The notes below the pieces were generated by a model that was given only the letters and a program-made list of their open reading frames with translations, did not search any database and was not told the origin of the DNA. The position numbers and the translations under genes are program-made. From contig JASAMV010001754.1 of the NCBI GenBank assembly GCA_030248065.1, positions 23,359-87,358 on the forward strand: a stretch of DNA of 64,000 bases. Reading direction: 5' to 3'. The first letter of the stretch is position 1; the number at the start of each line of letters is the position of its first letter. This document shows positions 14,033-26,661 of the stretch, one piece after another. The DNA is from Rhynchonema sp. JSB1_4. Lineage: Eukaryota; Nematoda; Chromadorea; Monhysterida; Xyalidae.

Positions 14033-14756
14033 CAGGGTTGGAAAAAAAAATTTTTTTTTTAAACAAGTTTTTTTTAAAAAAAAAAATTTTTTTTTTAAAA
14101 AAAAAAAATTTTTTTTTTTAAAAGTCTGAGATTCGGGGAAATTTTACCAAATTTGCCTAAAAAACGCGCAAAATCGCGAAAAAATGCAACTTTAATTGGC
14201 AAGTCACTTTTGTGACTTGGTTTGCTCACTTATCAAGGGTGTTTACGTCATTTCGGTGCGATCCAACAGTCTGTGCTTGATAGGACCGCTGATTGCTGCT
14301 CTGTGGTATCGGACACAACAGTTTGTGGCCGAATAGCAGATTCACTCATAAACCACACAGAATTGAGAATATAAGCTGCAGAAATACTTGTCGGGTAGCT
14401 GAATCAGTCGTATATGACCGACCTGATGGGGTATGACATCGAAGTACCATGTAGGCACATGCATACTGTGTCCCATGTATTACGGGAAGGTATAATAACA
14501 TCATTTGGGGTATCTTAGGTACCAAATACATGCTCCAAAGGTGATTTTGTGAAGAAAATTTTTCGACCCTTGAGAAAAAATGACAAAAAATAACCCCCAA
14601 AAAGGCCATTTTTGGACGTTTTAGAACATTTTGTTCCCCCGAAAATTTAAAAAAAAAAATTTTTTTTAAAAAAAAAAAATTTTTTCAAAAACCTTTTTTT
14701 TCAAAAAAAAAAATTTTTTTTATTGAAAAAAAAATTTTTTTTTTTGCCCAACCCTG
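14033..14756. mobile_element. Non-autonomous hAT-type element, copy 2
   Basis: Same family and orientation as the element at 13293-13981, with about 700 bases of matching sequence. It is flanked by its own perfect 8-bp duplication, GCGTACAG, at 14025-14032 and 14757-14764. Different target duplications show two separate insertions only about 50 bases apart rather than a tandem duplication. Confidence 0.93.
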
Positions 14757-16025
14757 GCGTACAGCGTAGACAAGTGTGGAAGTGTTTGGTGCAAAATCAG
14801 GAGCAAACTGCAAGGTGTAAGACCGGATCGAAAAGCTGTGGCAAATGATTGAGCGACAGATTCAGGCCAACTATTGATCAGCTTGTTGAATAATTATTTT
14901 ATATGAAACAGTCTACCTACATAGATTGTCTACGATTTCAATTTTTAACACTCATTTTGTAAATGGCATGCAATGACAATCAGTGTATGTATAAGCTTGC
15001 AAAATTGTCAGATCACAGCTAGTAGTCACATTGTGTCAACCTCAAAACGTCAGTACAAACGGGTGTGCAGCCCACTGTGAGCTTCAAGCTGGATTTGTCG
15101 TTTCGCGTGAAATCATCGCAACGCACAGTGTTATGAAACTCGTCTACATTGTGACACTATGTACCTTCGCTCAAACGAAACATGATGCAGTACAGTTTGC
15201 TAACCACAGTGCTGACGGACAGTGCACCAGGTCATCGTCAGTGCACTAGATGATCTTAGCACCACTGCGAAACGCCAAGACTTCAGCGCTGCAGTCGGTT
15301 GCCATTATTTCAGGTGAAATCTCGGTTTATTTGGGATGGTTACGTTAGCTGAATCTCTGAGCTAAGCACCAACCGGCAAGAAACTGTACAGCACGGTCCA
15401 TACAATACGGGTGAAGCAGTGTTGTTAGCTGTCATAATCGCTAATGTATTTCTCACTTTGCGTTGCGTTACACAAATCAAACAAACCTTGGCTGTGTGTG
15501 AACAAGAGCACTGGCTTTTCCGCTGTGTCATGCTTGAGTTACACGGTCTTTCTTCCTGGGGTCGTACGATGAAACATCTAGTAGCCAAGTCCGGGGACCC
15601 AATTTCTCAAAACCTTGTAAAGCTGTATTCTAGTTGACACAAGCACAAAGCGGGCCCTTCGTGTACAACACAAGTAAAGTTGATTGTAATTGTACGTGCA
15701 CTTTGTTCGAGCTCAAGATTTTGTTGAAATATAACGCGCTTGCGGTTTCTCACAAGTGTTTTGAACTGTTTTAGGTTGTACAGTTTGCACAACATACACA
15801 CTCTATATGTAATAGAAAACTGCAGTGACAATACTCAGAATTTTAGTGCCATGCGCACAATCATCATAGGGGGTTTGTGTGCAGCTTATCCTGATGCGAC
15901 ACTTTCATAAAACTTGATAAACTTTGCGACACATCTTTCGACGGACAGCTCGAAATTTTATTCATATTTTTCCGAAACAGTAGCAAGCGAAGCAACAATG
16001 TTAACTGCACGCTGCACGGGTCGGA

Positions 16026-16141
16026 TATTGGTCGCACAATGACTATTATAAGAATCAATCTAAAAAAGTTTCCTGGAGGCTGAGCCAGAATCAGGGTCCA
16101 TTTTTTGGATAAGTTCTCCATTAGTCATTGTGCAACCAATA
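16026..16141. mobile_element. MITE family C, short copy
   Basis: Bounded by TATTGGTCGCACAATGAC and its inverted counterpart ending GTGCAACCAATA. A 279-bp relative with the same ends lies in an intron at 44421-44699. Confidence 0.8.
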
Positions 16142-16170
16142 CTGGATTTGGGCATGTTCTCCGATGCCCA

Positions 16171-16441
16171 ATAATGTAACAGCAGTGAGTTTTGCCCGTT
16201 TCGGCCTGTTTTCACAGGCGGGCGAGGTGCCAGGCCTCGTCTGTGCGAACATCTCTGGCCATTAGACCTTCAAAAAGGATCTCGAGCACATCTTATTGCT
16301 CGAGTAAAACATCACAGCTGCGCACAAAAGAGCAAGCCAGTGAGAGAGGGCAACGGGTAATTAAACCACAAGTTAGCCACACTCCACTGGAACGCCACAA
16401 TGATGTAACAGTAGTGAGTTTTGCTCGTTTCGGCCTAAACC
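16171..16441. repeat. Dispersed repeat D, two partial copies
   Basis: Two copies of a sequence starting 'atgtaaca(g)cagtgag' followed by 'cgtttcggcct' lie at about 16171-16260 and 16398-16441. A third copy lies in the transportin gene at about 57953-58045, directly before an exon. Confidence 0.7.
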
Positions 16442-17036
16442 TGAGCTAAACGGCTACCCGGCGCGAGCTAACCTAGACCCACTGCACGAATGAGGTTATC
16501 AATGGAAATCCAAGAGTGTTGGAGTAAAAACACCAGATACTGCGGGACAGAAACAGCACAGACGGTTGCGGTACATTCGAAACAAAAAAAAACATTGAGA
16601 AACAAGAATAAAAATTACATTGATAACAGCTCGACGAACAGAAACTTCTACCTGTGTCCTGTATAAATGTGATAAAAGAGCAAACACAACGAAGTAGCAA
16701 AGGAGGAAACAACTCAGTAGCAAATCAGAGCAGTTGCCTGTTGAAAACAACGTTAAAATGAATCAAATCCATCATTCCGATCGTCAATTTCTATATATTC
16801 ATGCCGTCAAATCAGAGACCGGCGGGGGCACAGGAGCAGGCGCAGCCACTGGAGTCTGCGGGGCCGGCGCACGGCTCAGGATCAATAACAGACACGATTC
16901 GGGACTCGATTGTAACACTGCGAAAGGGAAAATGTTTCAATGTTTTTATTTGTGATACGTGGATAGGGAACAAAGAGAGGCGATAGTTCCCTGTCGTCGT
17001 TCGAAACTATCAACTAAAGATGCCTAAAAGTTTGTC

Positions 17037-20000
17037 CTACTTATGAAACTGCTTTATTTCGACTCGGTTCAATATTTTCCAGATCAACTGACATCCAGAA
17101 GCAAAAAGATCTACATAAATCAGCGAAAAAAAACGGTGACGATACGCAGCCAACTGACCAGTAATGTGCGGAGCTACTGATTTCAGTAGATTCTTCGCCA
17201 GTTCACAACACGGGAACGCGTACAGCACGGCATTCTCGGCCAGACCAACCACTCCCGCAGCTGCCTTTTCGTTCAGATAGTGCACAAACGCCTGCGTGAG
17301 AGAAAACCGAATGAAAATGTTGTGGAAATATATTATTGCGGTAGCAGGATCGATCTTGTGACGTTTTTGGAATATATAGATGATAGATATTTGGGATAGA
17401 TAGATAAAATAGATAATATCAAAAACATAGTTTGCAATCAACCAAACACGGAAGCTACAAACCTTCAGCGGTCTGGAGGGCGAATCAGCGATCGGATCTG
17501 CGGCCGGCACGTTTGTGTTCGCGACAGCAATCATGAATGCCAACTGTGCCCGGACTGAAACAGGGAGTTTCCTTTCCACTGCTTTTATTATAACAACAAA
17601 CACTGTGTGTCAAAACTGAGACTGTATAGCGAAGACACCCACATTATGCAACTCACTGAAAGGTATCTTGGTTCCTACTCTGGCACTAACGTTAACTTAA
17701 TCATCACAAACAAGACAAGACTAAGCGGATAACTAAATATCAGTGGTAATTACAGAATCCCCTGCCGAATCTCACAACAAGATAAACAGCCAATCATCAC
17801 AAATATGAACACACAACACAAAAAATCAATCAATTATTCGTACACCAACCAGCTGAGCCCCTAAATCGATCCGCCAAATTATTGGCCGAAAACGGCAGTC
17901 GCTGCGTGACGTGCAATTTGACCGATTCACCGCTCAGCGGGTCTCGCATACGCGAGTCGATCAGGTCGTCGTCACCAGACAGTTTGTACAACCTGGTAAT
18001 AATCAAACTCTGGCACAATTTTTTAAATTTTTAAAAGGGGCGACAGGCCGCGTTGATCTGGGTCACCGACAAAACCCCAGCAACAGCCCGTGTCAACGTT
18101 GGCCAAGTGCGGGCCATTGTTTGTAGTTTGTAGCTGGCGCCATGTTGCTGCCCAAAGATAGCACAATGTAAAGTCAACCAAAAAAGACCAACATACAAAT
18201 TTGAGACACACAATTTCCACACACACAACACCGACCTGATCGCATAGGCCGATTTCTTGAGTACCAGAGCGCCCGTCCAGCAAGGTGACCTGGAAGAAAT
18301 AAACAAACGATGAAAATCGTGTGCGCGAAAACTAGGTAAAAAATAAAGCACTACAACAAACGTACATTTAAGAGAAACTAAAAACCAACCTTATAGCCTC
18401 CAACTCCTGCAGTGTGGCAGCAGTTAGCGTGCACAGTGGAGGTTCTGGTGGCGGTTCGAGTGTGGGTGGTGGCACCGGTGGTGGTATAGCGGTAACGGGC
18501 TTGAACTTGTCCGGCATGAAACCAATTGGCGGGCCGAATTGACGTGACGATGTGCCTGGTGACGGGGTACGCGGCCCGGCACGCAGTTTGCGGCGACGTT
18601 CTGTAAAATTTGGACGTTTTTGTTTCTTTGTTATTTTAGAATATCAGTGCCGTGCGTAAGAGCAAAGCAATATGAGCAGCCTATTGTGTGGTTGCCCGTT
18701 TCGACGAGTTTTCGCAGACGGCGGAGGCGCTTCAGGCCACTGTCACTGCTAATACACAGCTGATTCGTGTAACGCGCAATAAAAACAACAATAAAATATA
18801 AAATATGTGAAAAATGGCACATAAAAACCAAGATAATACAAACGACAGACAGAACACAAAGCAGTTTTTATTTCAAAATTTTCCAGATTATTTCAAAATT
18901 TTTCAGATTGGCATTTTTCGTAATTCTTGGCTCTCTGGGTGTAAATGTGAAAATTCCAGCCTGATTTTAAGTGTCCCAAAAAATCTATGACACTAACCTT
19001 CTTCGCTATCGCTTTCATCGGTGCTGGGCGATCGTTTTCTCTTCCTTTTCCTTTCCGACGCGTCACTAGATGCATCAGATTCATGCGAGTCACGTGACCG
19101 ACCGCGTTCGATCGGAATGCGTGGCGCCGGAATGCCGCTGCAATCGACAAAGCGCATTAATAAAAGGGCAACATGGACTCACGGCGAAATTGAATCGCCA
19201 TGCAGACCAGTGGCGCGCCGGGTCATCAATAGTGCGAATGCTCAAAGCAAGCAGACGCGAAAATTTGAGATCCAGATTTGATTGGATTGTTGTCATGAAC
19301 GAACGGGTATTCCAATTTGTCAGGAGTACATGGTTTCTCAATGCACACAAATATGATCTTCTGATCGAGCATTTGATAATATAATGCCGCAGCGCCTGCA
19401 CCCAACTAAAGAAGTAATAAATACAAAAAAACACAAAACAAATGACAAACAATGGCGAAAAGTCGACACGAATCGCATGTCCCCGAGTGAGCGGGAATCC
19501 ACGCAGCGCACGACACGCGTCCGATGCAGCGTCGATGCTGGCAAAATGCACCAATGCTGTCGGAGCACCTAAAATGAATAGCATTATTACAGGGTGACAC
19601 AGAAGCTCATTTTGATTAGACGGGAACTTGGCGTTCGTTATGCACCAGGAGATGTATTGTGCTGCATTTGAAACTGTCGTTTATCTACTTTCGGGGGCTA
19701 AGTTTCGGTTAACATGTGTTCTGAAGCTGAAACGCGGGTCGTCCGGGTTCAATTAGACATAGCTCGTAGACGTAGGTGCAACGCGGGTCTCGAACTGTAT
19801 CCACGGCCCGGGTCCATCCTCCCCAAAAAAGTTCATTGTCACCCTATACGTGCATCTCGCTGCAGACAGAGCAAACTGTTTATTAAAAATGTTGATATCT
19901 ATAAAACAAAGGCCCTGCTGTCCCTAAACAGACAACAACTCAGGAACATAGTGGGGGTGTTCACTGGACACTGTGCTGTGAGTAAACACCTGCACATAAT

Positions 20001-23000
20001 AGGTCTTGCGGACAGTCCGACCTGCGATGCATGCGGGCTCGATGCAGAATCAGCCGAACATTATATCTGCACATGTCGCACGTATACTTGCGGGCCGGAA
20101 AAAAAACCGTTTTTTTCGAAAAAAAAACCGAAAAAAAACCGTTTTTTTCCGAGGCCCGGAAAAATACGTTTTTATTTTTCCGGAAATTTTCCAAGTGGCA
20201 ACTTTTGGAAAAAAACCGTTTTTTTTCCAAAAATTTCCGAAATATTTTCAAAGGGGACGAAAGGATGTTGTCAAAACCAATGTAAATCGGTGCTAAACAG
20301 TTCAAAATGAGCACTTTTTAATCTCCAACTGCATTTTAAGCCTGTTTCAGGCCATTTCCCGACAAAATTTTCTCCAAAATAGGCGTTTTTGGACCATGGG
20401 TATCCTTAAGTACTGGAAAAATATTTGGAAAAAAAAACGGTTTTTTTCCGAAAAAAAACGGTTTTTTTTCCAAAAATATATTTTGCGGAAAAATACGCAA
20501 GTATAGTCGCACGTACAGGCATATCCGAGCAGAATTGCTTGGTGGTCAAACAGTGACTTGTGAAGATGTACAAGACATGAAAGTGCAGTATATTGCAGCT
20601 TTTATAAAGCGAACACAGCGTTTCGAACAAGCAGAGGAATAGACAACCTAATCCTTTGAAGCAACTGGCGCAAAAAACATAGCTCTTGTATTTTTCACTT
20701 CATTTTGCAGGATCAACGCAGCCATTTTCTTATGGGCAAGGTGCAATAATCGCAAACTAACGCGATTCAAGCATTTGGAAGTGCAAACTTTCTGGCCCAC
20801 TGAAACTACTACTACGTGCATCTCGATCAAATTTGATTTCCTAAGATTGTTTGAAGTGTGTTTGTCTCAAAAGCCATTTTTTGCAAAACTGAAAAACACA
20901 CAAACCGGCGTCATACTCAATCTTTTCAATCATTCCATATCGATCGAATTCCTGTGCCATTACGTCAGCCGATGTCCATGGACCAAGACCACCGACCTGG
21001 AAGGCAAAATTATTGTGTGTGCTGTCAAATGGATATTGAAGCTTGAAAAACAAACGAAAAAATTTGGTTGTAAAAATAACCGCAACACCGCCACCAGATT
21101 TCATGAAAACTAAAAAAAATCCAACAAACACTCAAGCACATACACGTACCCACAACACTTTGCTGCGTTTCGGCTTGCCGAATCCGATTTTCAGCCGATT
21201 GCCGTGAAACTCACGGCCCGTCTCGTGATATTTAGCCTCCATCGCGCAGTCCAAACTCTGCCAATCAAAAAAGGGTTATAATTTAGATACATGAAAAACA
21301 ACAACAAGAAATATAAATAAAAAGTAAAAGGCACAAGAAACACAAACCTCAAATGACACGAACGAGTACGCAAACGGGACTTCATGCGGATGTTTGATTT
21401 CGACATCCGTGATGTCACCGTAACGATCAAACAGCTGACGAATTTCTTTCTCGTGCACGTCAGGCGGAAGGTTGCCGACAAATAGCGTGCGACACGCCTG
21501 CACAATTATGGGATTAGGTTGTTGGAATCAGGCTCAGGTGGATATTTGAAGATATCACATGTTCTCGGCCCCAGGCTTGCTTTCCTGCTGCTTAGAGATC
21601 GACATTAATTAGTATGAAATTAGTGGAAATGATTGGATGAATAAAAACGCTTGCGGGCAGCGAAATGTTTTCTGAGGTAATTAATCGCCAGAGAATTTAT
21701 GAAAGAAATATCACAACAAAGTATTCCGAAAAACAGAAACAAACACCTGAAACCAAAAACACATCGGAGAATGAACATTACGTCGTGTCATCCCTGCTGA
21801 GCCGAGCGCAGAGAAAAGGTGGAGTTATACTTGTCCTCATGTAGACATTTTGTCCGCATGGACAAAACCTTGTATTGATTATATTTTCCAATTGGTTGAA
21901 GCAACGGCTTCGAAAATCGTAACAGTTGTTGATTGATTATTTGCCAACGTTCGGTTGTCGTGGTCTCATAGTTGACTGAAGATGTCCGACAGATCTTCTG
22001 CGCATTTGATCGGGTTACGCCACAGATCGATTGGGCTCGTGGATACGGGTCGGCTTTTGCAACGAAACAGATGTTCGACCGTGTCAGGCTCGGTGCAGCA
22101 TCGAGGGCACACGTTTTGTATGTTTGGGTCGATGCGATTGCGATATGAGTTCAGCATGCGGCAGTGCCCACTGCGTAATTGCGCCAGGGTGGAGGCATGG
22201 AGACAGTACTGAGCCTTGTGGGACCCCACTGCGCACGATGCAGGTGGACGACAGGACCCCGCGGAAGAGTAACAGTTGTTCAGCAGGTCTGGGGGAACAA
22301 CTGATGTGCTGGTCAAAGCTGAAGTTTCAACAACTGACAAACTACGGCCAGAACAAAGATTTGTCCATGCGGACAAAAATGTCCACATGAGGACAAGTAT
22401 AACTTCACCTAACCGAGAGACAAAAACACCGAGAGTAAAAAAGGGATTGCCAGCTGCTGAACCTCTGAAGTTCAGCCCAAAGTCATCGAGCGCAAGTCGC
22501 CCTTCAAGCAAAACCCCATCAAAAGTGCAATGCAAATATGACGAACGGCCTCTTCCTTGCTGGTGTCCTCGATGTATTGTTTGAGTGAGACGAGACGTCG
22601 ATCCACTTCCTCGGACAGTGCGCCCACCCAGCCACCCGTCCCGCCACCGCGACCGCCGCCACGACCTGAACGTGATTCATAAGTGGTTAGGCGCTTTTTT
22701 GCCCTTTCAGGTCCAAATTGCACCTAAAATTAAAAATTATTTGGTTTACTTTGCCTGTAAACCAGTCATCTTGCACCTAAAATTCATTCGGACAGCTACA
22801 ATAGTAGGTGCAAATTGTACCGGGTGACTTTTGAAAAACCTGATGTGAATTGTGAAGAGCATGTTTCGTTGCCCGTTTCGCAGACTAGGGCCGTGCATCT
22901 GTTCGTACGAAACATCACTGCACTGTTTCGTGCAAATGCACAAAGGTCTTGGGCGTTCGGCATAATGCGTGTTTGGAGAGCACACAAGATAAGCCTTGGA

Positions 23001-25012
23001 AAAGACTATCACGTCCTCATAAAATTTTTCGCCAATTATAACGATTTGATTGCACGATCCAACCAACCCCTGGTGGCTCCAAAATGCGCATGCTGTCCAA
23101 TACCCCTACCACGTCCACGACCGCGATAGCCCCCTCCGTCTTCATAACCAGCGCGGCGATCCTACGAAGTAAAAATTAAAATAAAATAATACTTTAAAGT
23201 TTGTTATATCAGTAATTCATGTTTTCGAGGTGCAGGCAGTGGTGTCGTTGGGAAATCAAAAAGTCAGGATACCGGATACCCAAAAATTTCGGATATCGGC
23301 TACCCAAAATGAAAAATCTCGGATACCAGGTGGGTTGCCCCTAAAATAAAAAATCTCAGATATCCAGGGGGTTGTTCAAAAAAGGTTGAGCAAAATCGGT
23401 GTTGGAAGCGGAAAAAATGGTCATTTCGGGGGTTATGCGTGCGCCAGCAAGCAATTTTGAGCATTTTGGAGGTAAAAATTGGGTATAATTACGGTTTTCG
23501 GAAAAATTTTAGGGTAGGATACCCCTGGACAAAAAGTCAGAATACCGGATACCCCTGGGTGAAAAGATCAAGATACCGGATACTAGGGGGTAACCCCCTT
23601 CCCCCCAACCACACCACTGGGTGCAAGTCTATATTTACAGCACGTCATGCCATTACATCACCCACAGCAGCACCAGAAAACTACACTTGCTTGATACCCG
23701 CCGGACCCGGGCAAGGGCGGGAAATAATTGCGATTCATGCCCGGTCCGGGACCAGGATCGTCGTACCCAGCCCCACGTCTCAGCCCGCCGGCGCCGCGGG
23801 GCAGTCCAGTGCCTCGATCACTGGTGCCACGCTCGGAAGCGGACTTGGCCGCCAGGAAACGACCGTCCTGATCACGTATGACGCCGGCCGGGTCCATTTT
23901 CAGTTTGCGACCTGGAAATGTACACCAGTAGGTAGTTCTGTTTGTTCTTTGTTGTACTTTGCGCTCACACACAGCCCCGTGATAGCCGTATATTTGTAGC
24001 AAGCGAAGAAATTTGAGCAACGAGAACATAACCAGTGAAGCATTGCCATAAAAAACTTCGATGAAACCAATCCACGAATTTTGTTGGTTTGATTGCTTTT
24101 GATTCATTTTTAAAGCGCTAGTGTGTGATCGGTTGTGATCTTGTTGGAAGGCTAGTTGAGGGAAGCTAAAACATTCAGGGCCCTGGACTTATGAAAGCCA
24201 TTCCAGGCGTGAATTGGAATCACATCGGAGAGCCAAAACTCTTAACCACCAACCGAGCAAGCGACACAGCCGTCCAAAGCAAGTTTTCCTCGCCTGACGG
24301 GCAGAGTCGCGCCGATGAAAGTTCACGTAGGCCAGACGTTCGTTGTCTTGCGGATGACGCACGATTTTGATCTGGATAAATTATCGAAATAAAAGTTCGT
24401 TAAAAAAGACAAATTTAAAAAAAAATAGAATTTCCCACTAACATCCAGACTGCCGAGCCGGTCGAATTCACGCATGAGGATTTCCTTCACCTCCTCTTGT
24501 GGGATGTCATTGTGGAAATGCGATAGGCGCAGATTCTGTGCGACAAAATGACATAGAAATATTTTGGAGCGGTGGATGGATTTAATAAGATATTTATCAT
24601 CTGTTTTCGCCAGAAATGTACCTGATATTCTTCGGGTGAATGACTGCCGAAACGTTCGCGATAATAGGCCGAGAATTCATTTGTGCCCTGACCCTCGCGA
24701 TCGCGCTCTGAAAATATTTGCCAAAATAGCATTTCTTGTCAATTTTACACTTAAAATACATTAACTAGCTGTAAAATGAGCCAGTTACCTCTCGAGTCTC
24801 TGCGCGACACTCGTCTGTCCTCATAACTGTCACTACGTCGATCTCTGTCCATTCCGCGCCGATCTGCATAATACACAATTCATTTCCTGGTCAAGATAAT
24901 CAAGATAATTGATAAATGAAGTCAACTGACCTCCTCTATCCCTGTCATATCCTCCTCCCCTACTATCTCGTCGATCATATCGGTCGTCATCGTAGCGGTC
25001 ACGTGACGACAT
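17037..25012 (-). CDS. RBM15: RBM15/Spenito-family RNA-binding protein (three RRMs and SPOC)
   Basis: Split-ends family protein. Known members are adaptors of the m6A methyltransferase complex and act in splicing and export in the nucleus. Read 25012 to 17037, exons are about 24931-25012, 24789-24863, 24622-24707, 24443-24535, 24254-24371, 23698-23911, 23104-23161, 22547-22665, 21348-21497, 21150-21257, 20906-20996, 19451-19568, 18998-19137, 18390-18600, 18236-18289, 17850-18007, 17463-17578 and 17037-17291, about 748 codons. The N-terminus is Arg/Asp-rich (MSSRDRYDDDRYDRR). RRM1 lies in exons 4-6, an RGG segment follows, RRM2 carries RTLFVGNLPPD, and RRM3 begins VGGLGPWTSADV and ends RGFPLTRGHAIRVDF, the spacing seen in RBM15. 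An acidic KRKRKRS linker and a Pro-rich stretch precede a SPOC domain (WTGALVLKKSAYAI to VLYAFPCCE). Phases agree at almost all junctions; the exon 6/7 junction does not, and the exon 8 donor (GTTCGT) is weak. Drosophila Nito is of similar length. Confidence 0.92.
19620..20642 (+). pseudogene. LINE 3' fragment, interrupted, antisense in an RBM15 intron
   Basis: The translation around 19860-20080 shows the C-terminal end typical of jockey/R1/RTE-like non-LTR retrotransposons: NRQQLRNIVGVFTGHC followed by a Cys/His cluster CDACG...EHYICTC. The frame resumes after an inserted element (20083-20505) and runs to a stop at 20640-20642. Only the end of the reverse-transcriptase protein is present. 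It is opposite in strand to the host gene. Confidence 0.82.
20083..20505. mobile_element. Insertion with 8-bp duplication inside the LINE fragment
   Basis: The ends are TATACTTGCG and CGCAAGTATA, perfect 10-base inverted repeats. The flanks are a perfect 8-bp duplication, GTCGCACG (20075-20082 and 20506-20513), which splits the LINE reading frame. The interior carries repeated 'aaaaaaccgttttttt' blocks in both orientations. It is not autonomous. Confidence 0.92.
21822..22408. mobile_element. Inverted-repeat element enclosing a LINE end
   Basis: About 45 bases at 21822-21868 (agttatacttgtcctcatg...) recur inverted at 22362-22408 (...catgaggacaagtataact). Between them, on the minus strand, lies another LINE C-terminal end (21966-22300). 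It sits in an RBM15 intron between the RGG-like exon and the RRM2 exon. Confidence 0.75.
21966..22300 (-). pseudogene. LINE reverse-transcriptase C-terminal fragment
   Basis: The minus-strand frame contains LAQLRSGHCRMLNSYRNRI and then CPRCCTEPDTVEHLFRC, the Cys/His motif at the end of many non-LTR retrotransposon proteins. It ends at a stop at 21966. Only this end is present, so it is a relic. Confidence 0.82.
23237..23619. mobile_element. CAGTG-type element with 'ggataccggatacc' word
   Basis: The left end is CAGTGGTGTCGTTGGG and the right end CCAACCACACCACTG. The flanks are an 8-bp duplication with one mismatch (ggtgcagg at 23229 and ggtgcaag at 23620). The subterminal regions are made of repeated ggatacc units, in the same orientation on both sides. 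It lies in an RBM15 intron. Confidence 0.85.
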
Positions 25013-26560
25013 ACTATAGGATCACCTGATGCCTGCAAGAATGCGTGAGACTAGTTTTGGATTTGAAAGGCAGGCAGCACATGTGGCGTCAAGTCTGATC
25101 GGTTTTGGTGAATCGATTGGTGCAGCTCAGAAAATGTTTGACCAAAATCGAGCACAAGAAACCATGGCTCCAGCTTACTTTACCAAAAATACATTACCAC
25201 AAAAAGCTTTTTCAACAAAAACCAAAAGCTTGACACCACTCTGTGGCAAAGGCGAATCTTTTCCGAAACTGGCACGCGCGGCCGTTCGCTTCACAAAATA
25301 CAAACCATACAAGAAACGCGCTTTAGTTTTTCATACTTGATTTGACTCACTCATCGAAAGATGACTTCTCTACATTATCCGAATCTTCGCCAAATAAGAT
25401 ACATGTGCGTATTACGTATTTCGAATAAATAAATGCTTGTGGTGGTATGATATTCGCAATTGTGATTTGTGCATTCTCTCACTAATTACACAAGAATAAT
25501 TATCATTGGTATTATTCGAGATATTTATGCTGCCAAAATAAGTAATAGGCGCCATATTGCATTCCTCTGCCGGTTTATTACAATTAGCATTTGCAACAAT
25601 TTGCTGCGAGAATTGCGAGTTTCCCATCATTTTTTGACGATGTATTATCGACGCAGATTGAGATTTCACAATTGTATTGATGCAATATCGCAATGCAACA
25701 ATAATTGGAATGGCGTGGATTCGATCAGTAACCGGCAATATATTGAGGTGTTGTGATGCACCAGTTGCCGGGCAGATCACGTGCAGAATTATTAAATTAA
25801 GATTTGATTTAAACTACAAAGGATGGATTTCTTCCCGAGCTGCAAAATAAAGTCATTTACCAGCTGTCGTGCAATAAACGCACACGAGATGTCTCGCTTG
25901 GTTGGACTCTGGGCTAGACCGCATAAAGACATGGGTGATGGGGTGAAAAATTTGCAACCAGACAGCTCGCGGACATCAGACTCGGCTTCCTTTGTTTATG
26001 TTCAAGCACATGTTGGTACTCCCTGGTGCCGTGCCCAAAAAATTGTAAAGTAGCGACGTAGACTGCTAGTTGGATGGATCTTAGATATAACGATAACGAC
26101 AAGATGTAGCGAAAAATTGAAGGGCGGTTTTCGCGTGCTTTATATTTTGCTTTTCATATTACAATTGAGCTGAAAATTACACAAATTTTGAGAACTTAAC
26201 TCAGAACCAATTCAGAGAAAAAGCTCACAAAACAAAAAATGGTGAGCAGTCGGGGCCGGGGGTCGACATTCCACAGATCCTGCACTCTGGTTAAGGTAGT
26301 AATTCGGCTTCTGTGGTAACGGCGGGCCTAGCCTTCTCCAGCTCGAACCAACCCCCCCACGAAAAAAACGTTTTTTTCCGGAGCCCGCCAATTTTCGAAA
26401 ATAAATCACCTGGAAAAATTACCGGTAATTTATTTTTCCGAGAAAACGTGCTTTTGGTCTGAAAATGCGAAAAAATTTCTTGAGGTTTCTATCCCATGTT
26501 ACAAAATCGGTTTGAAAAGGTCTAAAACAGCTGAAAGCGACCATTTTTTGTGCCTGAAAC
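25013..26560. other. Intergenic region upstream of the RBM15-like gene
   Basis: No recognised conserved coding sequence on either strand. A plus-strand open frame of about 103 codons at 25029-25340 shows no recognisable domain. The promoter of the minus-strand gene probably lies here, but I cannot point to its elements. Confidence 0.5.
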
Positions 26561-26661
26561 CAGTGTGGTGGCAGGCCAATCGACCCAAGACACCCCAGGG
26601 GGGAAGGTCCCAGAGCTACTCGCGGGATACCCCCAGAGGCTTCCCAAGATACCCCTGGTCC

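Larger units (their letters stand above)
14765..17030. other. Gene-poor stretch downstream of the RBM15-like gene
   Basis: No conserved coding sequence recognised. It contains a short MITE (16026-16141) and two copies of a dispersed repeat beginning 'atgtaacagcagtgag' (16171-16260 and 16398-16441). A reverse-strand AATAAA at 16945-16950 could serve the minus-strand gene that ends at 17037. Confidence 0.5.

Noticed and set aside
25029..25340. 103-codon open frame upstream of the RBM15-like gene
   Set aside because: No recognised domain, no splice or promoter support; kept only as part of the intergenic description.
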